Shown: positions 1 through 8,782, counted from the stretch's first letter. The stretch is 64,000 nt of DNA from an uncultured Ruegeria sp. (GCF_947497005.1 NZ_CANMFF010000011.1:120707-184706), one strand, 5' to 3'. Notes: generated by a model not told the origin, from the letters alone. Made by a program: numbers and translations.

Positions 1-1123
1 GCGCATAGTCCAGTCTGAAAGGCGATCTGAATAAAAAGATCAGGGCGGCTGCCATCGTAAGGATCGACATCGCGATCAAGGCCAGAGCTTCGCCCTTGTG
101 CCGTTCCAATGTGACGGAGATCTTCTGTGCTTCAGCGACCTGGCTCAGCCAGTAATCCCGCATATCCTGAGGCAGGGCCTCGATCGGGTTGCTGAGACAG
201 TGTGGGGCAAAAGCGTAAGCGCAGGCCAATGTCACCGCGCCGACAGCGAGGCACGCGCCAAGGCGGCCCCAAAACGACCAGCCGGATCCGATCCATGCCA
301 CCGCGCAAAGACCCAGCGCAGCCACAGTCGCCGGTAAAGCCACACTGATCGTCAGAGCGTCGCAGCTTGGGAACACGAAAGCCTCTTGCCCTGTTGTCGC
401 AAGACTGGCCAGCACAAGCGTCACGGTCAGCCCCGCACCAAATGTGATGGTCGGGCGGCGGGTCGGTTCACCGTTCACGATCCAATCAATTGCAAAAAAC
501 ATCGCGATAAGCGCGATCTGCAATATCGATTCGGCGCCTATTGATACCGACAAGGCAAGACAGGCGCCCAGCCACCACCCCGCATATGGCTTTTCCTTGC
601 GCAGAACAAAGAACGCCAGCGCCGCTGCGAATAGCAGAATCTGAACATTGTGATGATCAAAAGAGAAATAGTCGAACTTCCGGGAATGTTCGAGCGCCAG
701 CACGCCGACAACCAGTGCCGAAATCGACCCTGCACGCGCGCCCAGAACACCTCCGGTCACTGCAAAGGCCCACAAGGTCAGCCCCGCCAACAGGGCTGGC
801 CAGACCAAAGCTGTTGCCTGCAAGGCGATATCAGGCGCCAGAAACACCCCGAACGACCCATAAAGTACCGCAATTGGTGCGTCGATCAACCGGGACCAGT
901 GCATCAGTGTGCCGCCTTCGGGTCCCAGCCGATACTGATAGCTGTCGAACCAACCCTGTCCTACCAGAAGATCCTGCACGACCACCCAGCGCATTACATC
1001 GTCCGAGCCTTCCTGATGGGCTGTGAGTGCCATCAGAGCCAGAAGAGCCGCACAGGCGCATACAAAAATCCTCAAAACCAACCGGTCTGCGAGAATACTG
1101 TATGATCCCTGCTGTTTCTGCAT
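1..1123 (-). CDS. GT-C-like integral membrane protein, partial (3' end outside window)
   Basis: The minus-strand frame starting at the ATG at 1123 stays open for 374 codons to the window edge, so the ORF track misses it. It opens MQKQQGSYSILADRLVLRIF and has a transmembrane helix at about residues 17-34, then an exposed loop with acidic EGSDDVMR and a WFDSYQYRLGPEGG...MHWSRLIDAP segment, followed by many hydrophobic helices. An acidic motif after the first helix in a polytopic protein is typical of GT-C fold glycosyl or oligosaccharyl transferases (STT3/PMT-like), so a lipid-linked sugar transferase is inferred. No substrate can be read from this part. The C-terminus is missing because of the window edge, not because of decay. 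Confidence 0.7.
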   Translation of the reverse strand, partial: MQKQQGSYSILADRLVLRIFVCACAALLALMALTAHQEGSDDVMRWVVVQDLLVGQGWFDSYQYRLGPEGGTLMHWSRLIDAPIAVLYGSFGVFLAPDIALQATALVWPALLAGLTLWAFAVTGGVLGARAGSISALVVGVLALEHSRKFDYFSFDHHNVQILLFAAALAFFVLRKEKPYAGWWLGACLALSVSIGAESILQIALIAMFFAIDWIVNGEPTRRPTITFGAGLTVTLVLASLATTGQEAFVFPSCDALTISVALPATVAALGLCAVAWIGSGWSFWGRLGACLAVGAVTLACAYAFAPHCLSNPIEALPQDMRDYWLSQVAEAQKISVTLERHKGEALALIAMSILTMAAALIFLFRSPFRLDYA

Positions 1124-1290
1124 GATGCTTTGCCTTTGACGGTCTTGCCCGCAACAGACCCTAAAGGACAGACGTGACTGAATTGAGGCAAGCAACACAG
1201 TCAGAATTCCTGCCTTTCAGCATGAAAAATCTGGCCAATCGGGACAGGCGGAATTCAGCCGGTCCTGGGTATTAAAGGTCAGGATGACGC

Positions 1291-1752
1291 CTAGCTGACG
1301 CTTTCTTCTTCCAGATGAAGCTTCATCTCGATCAAAACCTGCTGCAGCAAACTGGTTTCTTTCAACAGCCGTTTGGCTTCGTTGACGGTAATGATTCCGT
1401 CTTCGATTGCGGCCTGATATTCGGTCATCAACATCGCGAACCTTTGGCTGAGTGCGATGACATCCGAATTTACGCCACCGGTGCGCGGCGTGGTTGTGTT
1501 ACGGTCACTATAGGACAATGTGATGTTCTTCAAATCCGCCAAAGCGGACGTCACATGTGGGTAACTTGCCGCGTTTTCAAGGCGTGCAACTGCGTCCACA
1601 GGCATGAACCTGTCTGCATGTTCGGCATTGTCTGAATAGTACCGGCCTAATGTGGCCTTGGATTTCCCTGTAATTTCACATGCGGCTTCGATTCCAACAT
1701 CTTTGACCAACGCTTCTGTGTGTTTCTTCAGGTAGGCCCCGATATCTGCCAT
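1291..1752 (-). CDS. CII-like helix-turn-helix protein, hypothetical
   Basis: The 153-residue protein has an N-terminal region (AACEITGKSKATLGRYYSD, about residues 24-42) that reads as a helix-turn-helix followed by a recognition helix, resembling the phage regulatory protein CII-like family. The C-terminal third (EYQAAIEDGIITVNEAKRL) is helical and probably mediates oligomerisation. A DNA-binding role is inferred. No other phage gene is nearby, so it is probably a domesticated chromosomal protein. The start is an ATG at 1752. It sits alone between a membrane protein gene and a 355 bp gap. Confidence 0.65.
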   Translation of the reverse strand: MADIGAYLKKHTEALVKDVGIEAACEITGKSKATLGRYYSDNAEHADRFMPVDAVARLENAASYPHVTSALADLKNITLSYSDRNTTTPRTGGVNSDVIALSQRFAMLMTEYQAAIEDGIITVNEAKRLLKETSLLQQVLIEMKLHLEEESVS

Positions 1753-2107
1753 TGTTTTACCTTTGTTACCTGCAAACGCCTGCCCGATGTCCAGACGGGG
1801 GAAAGCGTGGGGAAATTTCCCATAACCCAGTCATAATTGAAATGTCATAAATTGGCTATCCCTCAGATATGCGGGGGATTTTGTGAGTGAGTGGCGGCAG
1901 TTCAAGCCGGTAACGAGTAATTGCAGGGCAGTATTGTTGAGCCTTGCTCCGTTTTGGCCACATGTTGGCCGACGGCGTCGCTGTTGCAGATGTGGGGGTT
2001 CCATCCCCAAAGAGCCTAGCTCGGCCTCTGCAAACGTAACGGCGACGTCGCTCTGGTAAAACGATTGATATCTTGTTCCTTTTCCCCAAGCGTTTTAGAC
2101 CCGCCTC
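1753..2107. other. Intergenic gap before tdk with a foldable segment
   Basis: No credible ORF on either strand. The stretch between about 1976 and 2047 can fold into a closed multi-stem structure: CGTCGC/GCGACG outside, TTGCAGA/TCTGCAA inside it, and two apical hairpins (TGGGG...CCCCA and GAGC-CTA-GCTC). See findings. The remainder is AT-richer leader sequence in which the promoter of tdk, and of the divergent CII-like gene, must lie. Confidence 0.5.
1976..2047. ncRNA. Candidate structured RNA element (three-way junction)
   Basis: Direct reading shows nested complementarity: CGTCGC (1976-1981) with GCGACG (2042-2047), TTGCAGA (1984-1990) with TCTGCAA (2027-2033), and two hairpins between them, TGGGG...CCCCA (1993-2009) and GAGC CTA GCTC (2012-2022). 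The pairs are perfect but short, so they could be chance in GC-rich DNA. If transcribed on the plus strand it would lie in the tdk leader about 60 nt before the start codon. I do not recognise it as a known riboswitch or sRNA family. Confidence 0.25.
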
Positions 2108-2686
2108 ATGGCAAAGCTGTATTTCAATTATTCGACCATGAACGCGGGAAAATCGACCGTGTTGCTGCAGGCGTCGCACAACTATCGCGAGCGCGGTATG
2201 CAGACGTACCTGATGACTGCCGCCCTTGACGGGCGGGCAGGTGTCGGGCGGATCGCATCGCGCATCGGCATCTCTGAGCAGGCTGATACGTTCACGCCCG
2301 CAGACGATGTTTTCGCCATGATCCGGAAACGCCTGAACGACGGCCCAGTAACCTGCGTGTTCATCGACGAGGCGCAGTTTCTGACCGAAGCTCAGGTCTG
2401 GCAACTGGCCCGTGCGGTGGATGATCTGGACGTGCCGGTGCTGGCCTATGGGCTGCGGGTGGATTTTCAGGGCAAGCTGTTCCCGGGATCAGCCGCTCTG
2501 CTGGCCCTTGCTGACGAGATGCGCGAGGTGCGCACCATCTGCAAATGCGGACGCAAGGCCACGATGGTGATTCGTCAGGACGAGAATGGCCGGGCCATCA
2601 CCGAGGGCGCTCAGGTTCAAATTGGCGGGAACGAGACCTATGTCTCGCTCTGCCGCAAACATTGGCGCGAGGCGGTGGGCGACTAG
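2108..2686 (+). CDS. tdk: Thymidine kinase (type II)
   Basis: Phosphorylates thymidine to dTMP in the salvage pathway, in the cytoplasm. The 192-residue protein has the P-loop MNAGKST (residues 11-17), the FIDEAQF segment with the catalytic glutamate near residue 88, the lasso/substrate loop GLRVDFQGKLFPGS, and the C-terminal zinc ligands as CKC (145-147) and C...H (182, 185). Length and motifs are those of intact bacterial type II kinases. It is preceded by a 355 bp gap and is convergent with the 2-hydroxyacid dehydrogenase gene, the two stops overlapping in the tetranucleotide CTAG. Nothing seems to be missing. Confidence 0.95.
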   Translation: MAKLYFNYSTMNAGKSTVLLQASHNYRERGMQTYLMTAALDGRAGVGRIASRIGISEQADTFTPADDVFAMIRKRLNDGPVTCVFIDEAQFLTEAQVWQLARAVDDLDVPVLAYGLRVDFQGKLFPGSAALLALADEMREVRTICKCGRKATMVIRQDENGRAITEGAQVQIGGNETYVSLCRKHWREAVGD

Positions 2687-3633
2687 ACGGGGTTGGGCAG
2701 CGCCCTGCCCGCCACAAAGGCGGCCACGTTGTCCAGCGCCATATGGCCCATGTTGCTGCGCACCTCTTCGGTGGCTGTGCCCAGATGGGGCAACAGAGTG
2801 ACGTTCTCCATCTCACAGAGGGCCTGCGGCATTTTGGGCTCGAACTCGTAAACGTCCAGCCCCGCCCCCGCGATCTGTCGGTTTTCCAGCGCCGAGATCA
2901 GCGCGGCTTCGTCCACGACCTCGCCGCGTGCGATATTGATCAGAATGGCCGACAGGTTCATCGCCTCAAGGGTCTGCGCATTGATCAGGTGGCGTGTTTC
3001 AGCGCCCCCAGGGACCGCGAGCACAAGGAAATCGACCGAAGCCGCCAGTTTGTGCAGGTCAGGCGTGAACTCTGCCGCGAAGTCCAGATCTTTTGCACTG
3101 CGGGACTGGTAGGCCACCTGCATTCCAAAGCCGAAATGGCACCGGCGGGCGATGGCTTGTCCGATGCGGCCCATCCCCACGATACCGACGCGCTTGCCCG
3201 TTACATGATGGCCAAGCATCTGCGTCGGGTGCCAGCCCTGCCATTGACCCGCACGGACCAGTCGTTCGCCTTCGCCTGCGCGGCGCGCTGTGGTCAGCAG
3301 CAGGGTCATCGCGATGTCAGCCGTTGCATCGGTCACTGCGCCGGGTGTGTTGGTCACCTCGACGCCCGCCGCGCGTGCGGACTGAACGTCAATATGGTTA
3401 TAGCCGACGCCGAAATTGGCCAGCAGCTTGCACTGCGGCGAGCCAGCGTCCGCAAAGATCTGAGCCGAGAACTGATCGCCCAATGTCGGCACGACCACGT
3501 CGAATTCCGCCAGCGCGGACAGCATTTCCTGCTGTGACATGGGCAGGGTGTTCTCGCGTATCTCCACGTCGAACTCGGCGCGGGCGCGGGCCTCGACCAC
3601 CGGGGTCATCGGTCGTGCAATCAACAGTTTCAT
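2683..3633 (-). CDS. D-2-hydroxyacid dehydrogenase (glyoxylate/hydroxypyruvate reductase type)
   Basis: NAD(P)-dependent reductase of 2-oxoacids. The 316-residue protein has the Rossmann motif GIVGMGRIGQAIARR (about 150-164) and the three catalytic residues of the family: Arg in NIARGEVVDE (about 236), Glu in VYEFEP (about 265) and His in LLPHLGTAT (about 283). The sequence GVGYNHIDV is also characteristic. The family includes glyoxylate reductase, hydroxypyruvate reductase and others; glyoxylate reduction is the likeliest but not shown. It follows the tRNA-binding protein gene with a TGATG stop-start overlap, so it is the last gene of the proC operon. Confidence 0.9.
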   Translation of the reverse strand: MKLLIARPMTPVVEARARAEFDVEIRENTLPMSQQEMLSALAEFDVVVPTLGDQFSAQIFADAGSPQCKLLANFGVGYNHIDVQSARAAGVEVTNTPGAVTDATADIAMTLLLTTARRAGEGERLVRAGQWQGWHPTQMLGHHVTGKRVGIVGMGRIGQAIARRCHFGFGMQVAYQSRSAKDLDFAAEFTPDLHKLAASVDFLVLAVPGGAETRHLINAQTLEAMNLSAILINIARGEVVDEAALISALENRQIAGAGLDVYEFEPKMPQALCEMENVTLLPHLGTATEEVRSNMGHMALDNVAAFVAGRALPNPV

Positions 3634-3971
3634 CAGTGCATCCGCCCGCCAGTTGGAACTTTGCCGTCAGGTCCAATCAAAACGATCTCGCCACTTTCAT
3701 CGGGCAGACCCAACACCAGAACCTCGGACATGAACCTGCCGATCTGGCGCGGAGGGAAATTGACCACGGCCATGACCTGCTTGCCCACCAATGTCGACGG
3801 ATCGTAATGCGCGGTAATCTGAGCCGAGGTCTTGCGCTCGCCAATCTCATCGCCGAAATCGATCCACATCTTGATCGCGGGTTTGCGGGCCTCGGGATAG
3901 GGCTCGGCGCGGATGACCTCACCCACACGGATGTCGACCTTGAGAAAGTCGACAAAAGAAATCTCACTCAC
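3633..3971 (-). CDS. CsaA-like tRNA-binding OB-fold protein
   Basis: A 112-residue protein beginning VSEISFVDFLKVDIRVGEV, the classical start of the tRNA-binding (EMAP/CsaA) OB-fold domain, and ending QIGRFMSEVLVLGLPD...VPTGGRMH. Family members bind tRNA-like RNA or act as export chaperones; the exact role here is unknown. The track ORF begins at 4046, but the GTG at 3971 lies inside the proC stop region (GTGAGTGA, 8 bp overlap) and exactly precedes the conserved domain, so I choose it: translation is probably coupled to proC. Downstream it overlaps the dehydrogenase start by one base. Confidence 0.88.
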   Translation of the reverse strand: MSEISFVDFLKVDIRVGEVIRAEPYPEARKPAIKMWIDFGDEIGERKTSAQITAHYDPSTLVGKQVMAVVNFPPRQIGRFMSEVLVLGLPDESGEIVLIGPDGKVPTGGRMH

Positions 3972-4779
3972 GTGACAGCTCCTTGGATCGGTCGGTTGCA
4001 GCCTTGACGGCGCGGTGCAGCAGATCGGGGAACCCCTGTTCATCATGCATCAGCACCTCAAGCGCAGCCTGAGTGGTGCCGTTTGGCGAGGTTACGTTGA
4101 CGCGCAGTTGCGTCGGGTCTTCTTCGGCGGCCATGGCCAACGCTCCGGCACCGGCCACGGTGGATTTGGCCAGCTTCATCGCCATCTCCGCAGGCAGGCC
4201 ATGTGCCTCACCTGCAGCGGCAAGGGTTTCGATCAGGTGGAAAACATAGGCCGGACCCGACCCGCTGAGGCCGGTCACGGCATCCATCTGGGACTCAACG
4301 TCCAGTCGCACGGTCTCGCCCACAGCAGACAACAGGCTTTCCGCCAAGGACAAATCATCGTCAGAGGCGTGGCTGTTTCCGATCAGAGCCGTTATGCCCT
4401 GACGGATGGCAGCGGGGGTGTTGGGCATGGCGCGAACAATCGGGGTATCACTGCCCAATACGGATTCGAACGTGGCAATCGAAGTGCCCGCAGCGACTGA
4501 AACAAACAGGCTGCTACCACCGCCCAGCGCCTGTATCGCGGGCAAAGCGTCACCCATCATCTGCGGCTTGACTGCAACCAGCACCACGGCGGGGGATTCG
4601 GGCAAGGGAGTGTTGATGTTGACGCCTTGCGCCTTCAGCCAGTCGGACGGATACGGGTCGATCACCCAAACGGACGCTGGCGGGAGGCCGTGTTCCAGCC
4701 ACCCCGCCAGCATTGCGGACCCCATCTTTCCGCACCCCAGAAGCACAAGCCCCTGTTCGGCTACACGCGTCATGTCCAT
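3964..4779 (-). CDS. proC: Pyrroline-5-carboxylate reductase
   Basis: Last step of proline synthesis: reduces pyrroline-5-carboxylate to proline with NAD(P)H. The 271-residue protein has the N-terminal dinucleotide motif LLGCGKMGSAML (about 13-24), the SGSGPAYVFHLIE dimerisation/active-site helix and the signature VTSPNGTTQAALEVL near the C-terminus. All three match intact ProC. It is followed by overlapping genes for a CsaA-like protein and a 2-hydroxyacid dehydrogenase, and preceded at 39 bp by the YbjN gene, so all four probably share a transcript. Confidence 0.95.
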   Translation of the reverse strand: MDMTRVAEQGLVLLGCGKMGSAMLAGWLEHGLPPASVWVIDPYPSDWLKAQGVNINTPLPESPAVVLVAVKPQMMGDALPAIQALGGGSSLFVSVAAGTSIATFESVLGSDTPIVRAMPNTPAAIRQGITALIGNSHASDDDLSLAESLLSAVGETVRLDVESQMDAVTGLSGSGPAYVFHLIETLAAAGEAHGLPAEMAMKLAKSTVAGAGALAMAAEEDPTQLRVNVTSPNGTTQAALEVLMHDEQGFPDLLHRAVKAATDRSKELSRE

Positions 4780-4818
4780 TTGCCCCTCCCGCGTTACAAA
4801 TCGGTTCGGGGCAAAGCT

Positions 4819-5319
4819 TTACGCCCGGCCGTAGGCCTCTGCAATGGCCACTTGCATCGCGTCTTCTGCCTCCCGGTTGCCCCAGGTGACCAGTTGGATC
4901 GCCGGATAATACCGTTCAGCGCTCATGACAGCAGCGGTGATCATCGTGTCGATCTGTTCGGCACTGGCTGTCTGCCCTCCTGCAAGGACCAGCCCATAGC
5001 GATAGACCATCAGCTTCTGTTTCGCCCAATAGGTAAAGGCACCTGCCCAGCACTGATCATTCATCTTGTTGAGCAACTCATAAAGCTGCATTTCGCGATC
5101 AGCCGGCGGCTCCATTTCGAACGAACACACCATACGCAGCGTTTCGTCATAGTTGGACCAGGCCAGCGTGATCGAATAGGTACGCCATTGGCCTTCAACC
5201 GCCATCGCAATCTGATCGTCGCCAATACGATCGAAATCCCAGTCGTGATGTTCGGCCAGATGTTCAACTATGTCGATCGGATGAAGGTCTTCTTCGAGAT
5301 ACTGCTCGGAAAGGGCCAT
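4819..5319 (-). CDS. YbjN domain-containing protein
   Basis: 166 residues, no signal peptide or membrane segment. The sequence HPIDIVEHLAEHHDWDFDRIGDDQIAMAVEG, with a central beta-sheet segment and a helical C-terminal half, fits the YbjN family (type III secretion chaperone-like fold). Family members are thought to be small adaptor or regulatory proteins; no enzymatic motif is present. It is the first gene of the minus-strand run ending with the 2-hydroxyacid dehydrogenase, 39 bp upstream of proC. This YbjN-proC pairing is, as I recall, common in rhodobacteria. Confidence 0.85.
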   Translation of the reverse strand: MALSEQYLEEDLHPIDIVEHLAEHHDWDFDRIGDDQIAMAVEGQWRTYSITLAWSNYDETLRMVCSFEMEPPADREMQLYELLNKMNDQCWAGAFTYWAKQKLMVYRYGLVLAGGQTASAEQIDTMITAAVMSAERYYPAIQLVTWGNREAEDAMQVAIAEAYGRA

Positions 5320-5641
5320 AATGCCACCTCACTAATCTCTAGCATTTCGGGGCTGGCAACGCCCCAGCGCTAGTTGCCTGCTCTACAAACCGGGCTTCCC
5401 CCATAGGCCTGTACTAAATATGGTGCGATGTGGCGTAGGTTCTGGCAACCCTATTTGTTGGGGATAACAGCAATAAGTTGTGGACAGACTGCAACGATGA
5501 TCAAAATATTGGAGCTTGGGCCAGCTTTGTCTTGATAAAACTCCGCAACACGTCAGAATACACGTCACCGCACAATCCGGGTTGGATTGCGCGGCGGTCT
5601 ATTTTGTCCTAAATCCTGAAAAACAGAAAACGCCCGGGGCG
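5320..5641. other. Intergenic gap between ybjN-like and ubiK-like genes
   Basis: No plausible gene on either strand; the short track ORFs have no coding character. It should hold the promoter of the minus-strand YbjN-proC run and, at its right edge, the terminator of the UbiK-like gene. A GGGGCTGGCAACGCCCC hairpin lies just upstream of the YbjN gene. Confidence 0.5.
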
Positions 5642-5645
5642 TTAT
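5625..5645 (-). terminator. Rho-independent terminator of the ubiK-like gene
   Basis: On the minus strand AACGCCCCGGGCGTT is followed by TTCTGTTTTTC. The hairpin overlaps the TAA stop codon of the UbiK-like gene, so the mRNA would end immediately after the coding region. Confidence 0.55.
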
Positions 5646-5890
5646 TTGTCCAGTTTTGCCTCAAGCGCGGCGATGCGGGCTTCGAGTGCTGCGTTTTCTT
5701 CGCGCGCTTTCTGGGCCATGGCGCGTGCGGCGTCGAATTCTTCGCGCGTAACGAAATCGCGGTCGGCCAGCCAACGGTCCAGCATCGACTTCATCGCGTT
5801 TTCAGCCTCTTCCCGCGCGCCCTGCGCCACGCCCATGGCGTTGGTCATCAGTTGGGAAACATCGTCAAGGATCTTGTTGCGGGTTTGCAT
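5642..5890 (-). CDS. ubiK: UbiK/YqiC-like accessory protein (BMFP domain)
   Basis: 82 residues: an amphipathic N-terminal part (MQTRNKILDDVSQLMTNAMG) followed by a coiled coil ending ENAALEARIAALEAKLDK. This is the membrane fusogenic BMFP/UbiK architecture. In enterobacteria UbiK assists the aerobic ubiquinone biosynthesis complex; the same role here is inferred from the family. It is a monocistronic gene divergent from lgt, with a terminator overlapping its stop. The symbol is given for the family and not because the function is shown. Confidence 0.8.
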   Translation of the reverse strand: MQTRNKILDDVSQLMTNAMGVAQGAREEAENAMKSMLDRWLADRDFVTREEFDAARAMAQKAREENAALEARIAALEAKLDK

Positions 5891-5987
5891 ATCTTTTCTC
5901 CGGTTTCACGGTTTATCTGTATATGGGCAAAGAATGGCGCGGGCTCAAGGTTGACTTGTCCTGCAAACCCCGGGCAATGAGACGCAC

Positions 5988-6875
5988 ATGCAAGCTGTTC
6001 TGAATTTCCCCGATCTGGCGCCCGAACTGTTCTCGATCTCGTTGTTCGGAATGGAGTTCGCCTTAAGGTGGTATGCGCTGGCCTATATCGTGGGCATCCT
6101 GATCGCGTGGCGACTGGCGGTTGTGGCTTTGCGCCGCCCGGCGCTGTGGCCTACGGATAGTCCGCCGATTAAGCCCGATCAACTGGAGGATCTGGTTACA
6201 TGGATCATTCTGGGCGTGATTCTGGGCGGGCGTCTGGGCTTCGTGCTGTTTTATCAACCCGGGTATTACCTGTCGCATCCGCTTGAGATTCTGAAGGTCT
6301 GGCAAGGCGGCATGGCGTTTCATGGCGGTCTGCTTGGCGTGATTCTTGCATCTTACCTGTTTGCCCGTCGGCATCAGATTCCTGCCCTGTCGCTGGGTGA
6401 TCTGGTCGCCTATACCGTTCCACCCGGACTGCTGCTTGGACGGTTGGCCAATTTCATCAATGCCGAGCTTTGGGGCCGCCCGAGCGAGCTGCCATGGGCC
6501 GTCATCTTTCCCGGCTTTGCCGCACAGGACTGCCCTGGCGTAATCGCAGGTATGTGCGCGCGCCACCCGTCGCAATTGTACGAAGCCGCGCTAGAAGGCG
6601 TGTTGCTGGGCACCTGGCTTCTGTGGCTGGTCTTTCGCCGGGGGGCGTTTCAGAAACCGGGCTTTATCATGGGCATGTTTCTGGCCGGATATGGCGCGTC
6701 GCGCTTTATTGTCGAGTTCTTCCGTCAGCCGGATGCGCAGTTCGTGTCTCCCGGCAACCCGCTGGGGCTGGCCTGGCATGTGGGCGGCTATGGTCTGACC
6801 ATGGGGCAGTTTCTGTCACTGCCGATGATCGCGATCGGCCTGTGGTTTGCCCTACGCGCGCGGCGGGCGGCATGA
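5988..6875 (+). CDS. lgt: Prolipoprotein diacylglyceryl transferase
   Basis: Inner-membrane enzyme that transfers diacylglycerol from phosphatidylglycerol to the lipobox cysteine of prolipoproteins. The 295-residue protein is polytopic and has the HGG motif ([11 protein letters not shown]), the signature [15 protein letters not shown] and the LYEAALEG motif, as in intact Lgt. It starts a tight operon: its TGA overlaps the ATG of the methyltransferase gene (ATGA), whose stop in turn overlaps the pgeF start. The coupling of lgt with the MidA-like and PgeF-like genes is well known in alphaproteobacteria. Confidence 0.97.
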   Translation: MQAVLNFPDLAPELFSISLFGMEFALRWYALAYIVGILIAWRLAVVALRRPALWPTDSPPIKPDQLEDLVTWIILGVILGGRLGFVLFYQPGYYLSHPLEILKVWQGGMAFHGGLLGVILASYLFARRHQIPALSLGDLVAYTVPPGLLLGRLANFINAELWGRPSELPWAVIFPGFAAQDCPGVIAGMCARHPSQLYEAALEGVLLGTWLLWLVFRRGAFQKPGFIMGMFLAGYGASRFIVEFFRQPDAQFVSPGNPLGLAWHVGGYGLTMGQFLSLPMIAIGLWFALRARRAA

Positions 6876-7939
6876 GCCTGAAGGATCAGTTGATCGCCCG
6901 CATCCAACAGGATGGGCCGATGAGCGTGTCCGACTACATGACCGAGTGTCTGTTGCACCCCACGCTGGGCTATTACACCACGCGCGATCCGCTGGGCGCA
7001 GCGGGGGACTTCATCACAGCGCCGGAAATCAGCCAGATGTTCGGGGAACTAATCGGGCTGTGCTTGGCGCAAAGCTGGATGGATCAGGGAAAGCCCGTGC
7101 GGTTCACCCTGTGCGAGCTGGGACCGGGTCGCGGCACGTTGATGGCGGATATCCTGCGTGCGACGCGGGGCGTGGCCGGATTTCACGATGCGGCGCAGAT
7201 TGTTCTGGTCGAAGCATCGCCGGTATTGCAGCTGGCGCAGGCAGATACTCTGAAGGAGTACCAACCTGACTGGATCGACGGCGTTGCGGATCTGCCGGAT
7301 CAGCCGTTGTTGCTGGTCGCCAATGAGTTCTTTGACGCCCTGCCCATCCGGCAGTTCCTGCGCGAAGGCGACGGCTGGTGTGAACGTCTGGTGGGCGAAC
7401 GCGACGGCTCTTTTTTGTTCGGAAGGGGCCCGACCGAGCCGCAAGTGGCACTGACTGACAGGTTGTCGGATGCCAGCGACGACGATCTGGTAGAGCTATG
7501 CGCGGCTGCGATCCCGATATTGACTGTGATCGCGGGGCGGATTGCCAGCCATGGAGGGGCGGCCCTGATCGTGGATTATGGCGACTGGCGCTCGCTGGGC
7601 GATACGCTGCAGGCTCTGCAAAACCACGAAAGCGTCGACCCACTGGCCACACCCGGTCAGGCCGATCTGACTGCGCATGTAGATTTTGAACCTCTGGCCG
7701 TTGCAACCCGGGCCTGTGGTTGCCGCCATACGCGACTGACCCCGCAGGGCGTGTTTCTGGAACGGCTGGGCATAACCGCCCGCGCGCAGGCTTTGTCCAA
7801 AGCGCTGAGCGGTTCTGAGCTTGATGCATTGGTTACCGCGCATCGCCGGTTGACGCACCCGGATGAAATGGGAAATCTGTTCAAAGTGATGGGCCTTTTC
7901 CCCGCCTATGCCACCCCACCGCCAGGATTAGAGCCATGA
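6872..7939 (+). CDS. MidA/NDUFAF7-family SAM-dependent methyltransferase
   Basis: 355 residues. The family motifs [19 protein letters not shown] (substrate/fold region, about 29-47) and the SAM-binding [16 protein letters not shown] are clear. The eukaryotic homologue NDUFAF7/MidA methylates an arginine of respiratory complex I; bacterial members are assumed to act on a similar or unknown protein. The track ORF extends upstream to 6470, but that part is lgt in another frame; the ATG at 6872 overlaps the lgt stop (ATGA) and opens the conserved domain, so it is the start. Its TGA overlaps the pgeF ATG. Confidence 0.93.
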   Translation: MSLKDQLIARIQQDGPMSVSDYMTECLLHPTLGYYTTRDPLGAAGDFITAPEISQMFGELIGLCLAQSWMDQGKPVRFTLCELGPGRGTLMADILRATRGVAGFHDAAQIVLVEASPVLQLAQADTLKEYQPDWIDGVADLPDQPLLLVANEFFDALPIRQFLREGDGWCERLVGERDGSFLFGRGPTEPQVALTDRLSDASDDDLVELCAAAIPILTVIAGRIASHGGAALIVDYGDWRSLGDTLQALQNHESVDPLATPGQADLTAHVDFEPLAVATRACGCRHTRLTPQGVFLERLGITARAQALSKALSGSELDALVTAHRRLTHPDEMGNLFKVMGLFPAYATPPPGLEP

Positions 7940-8694
7940 CACTGGAAATTCTGACTTCAGACCTGCTTTCCCCGTTTCGTCATGGGTTCTTTACCCGCCG
8001 CGGCGGTGCCTCGTCCGGCATCTTTTCTGGGTTGAATTGCGGCCATGGCTCATCGGATCAGACCGAGGTTGTCGCGCTGAACCGCAGACGCGTTGCTGAT
8101 GCGATGGAAGTTGCGCCCGAGGCAATGATCGGAGTGCATCAGGTCCATTCTCCCGCGGTTCTGACAGTTGAAGGCCCGGTTCAGGGCGACAAACCCAGGG
8201 CCGACGCCATCGTAACGGCGACCCCCGGTCTTGCCCTGACGATTCTGACAGCCGATTGCCAGCCGGTCCTGTTTGCCGACCCCAAAGCCCAAGTGATCGG
8301 CGCCGCCCATGCAGGCTGGCGCGGGGCGCTGGAGGGTGTGCTGGAGGCCACGCTGGATGCCATGGAAGCAATTGGTGCAAAGCGTGGAAACATCAGCGCC
8401 GTCATCGGGCCCAGCATTTCGCAACGCGCCTATGAGGTAGGGCCCGAATTTCTGGATGCCTTCATGGCAGAGTCCCCGGACAACACACGTTTCTTTGCCA
8501 ATGGTCAGGACGACCGGTTGCAATTCGACCTGCCTGGCTTTGGTCTTCACCGTTTGCGGCAGGCCGGAATCGGTCATGCAGACTGGACCCGGCATTGCAC
8601 GTATTCTGATCCGGATCGGTTCTATTCCTACCGCCGTACGACACACGCGAAAGAGGTCGATTACGGGCGGCTGATTTCGGTCATAAGATTGTGA
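7936..8694 (+). CDS. pgeF: PgeF/YfiH family protein (multicopper oxidase-like fold, purine nucleoside phosphorylase activity)
   Basis: 252 residues. The family metal/active-site motifs are present: LTADCQPVLFAD, GAAHAGWRGALEGV and the C-terminal CTYSDPDRFYSYRRT. Members of this DUF152/laccase-domain family hydrolyse or phosphorolyse adenosine and inosine and, in E. coli, help to proofread peptidoglycan monomers; which role applies here is inferred only from the family. It is the third gene of the lgt operon, with the ATG overlapping the upstream stop. A long intergenic region follows. Confidence 0.9.
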   Translation: MTLEILTSDLLSPFRHGFFTRRGGASSGIFSGLNCGHGSSDQTEVVALNRRRVADAMEVAPEAMIGVHQVHSPAVLTVEGPVQGDKPRADAIVTATPGLALTILTADCQPVLFADPKAQVIGAAHAGWRGALEGVLEATLDAMEAIGAKRGNISAVIGPSISQRAYEVGPEFLDAFMAESPDNTRFFANGQDDRLQFDLPGFGLHRLRQAGIGHADWTRHCTYSDPDRFYSYRRTTHAKEVDYGRLISVIRL

Positions 8695-8782
8695 TTGAGG
8701 CCCAGATTTAGGCGCTCCGCCACTTTTCCGCCACATTTGTTGTGTTTATCGGACTCAGAATCGTAACGAGTTTTTGCCAGCA

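Noticed and set aside
1291-1752. Prophage island at the left end
   Set aside because: Only the CII-like gene is phage-like; no integrase, capsid, lysis or replication genes nearby.
1856-2404. 182 aa minus-strand ORF over the tdk leader
   Set aside because: Half of it is antisense to tdk; no recognisable motifs.
6470-6871. N-terminal extension of the MidA-like ORF
   Set aside because: This part overlaps lgt in another frame and has no family similarity; the ATGA overlap at 6872 gives the natural start.
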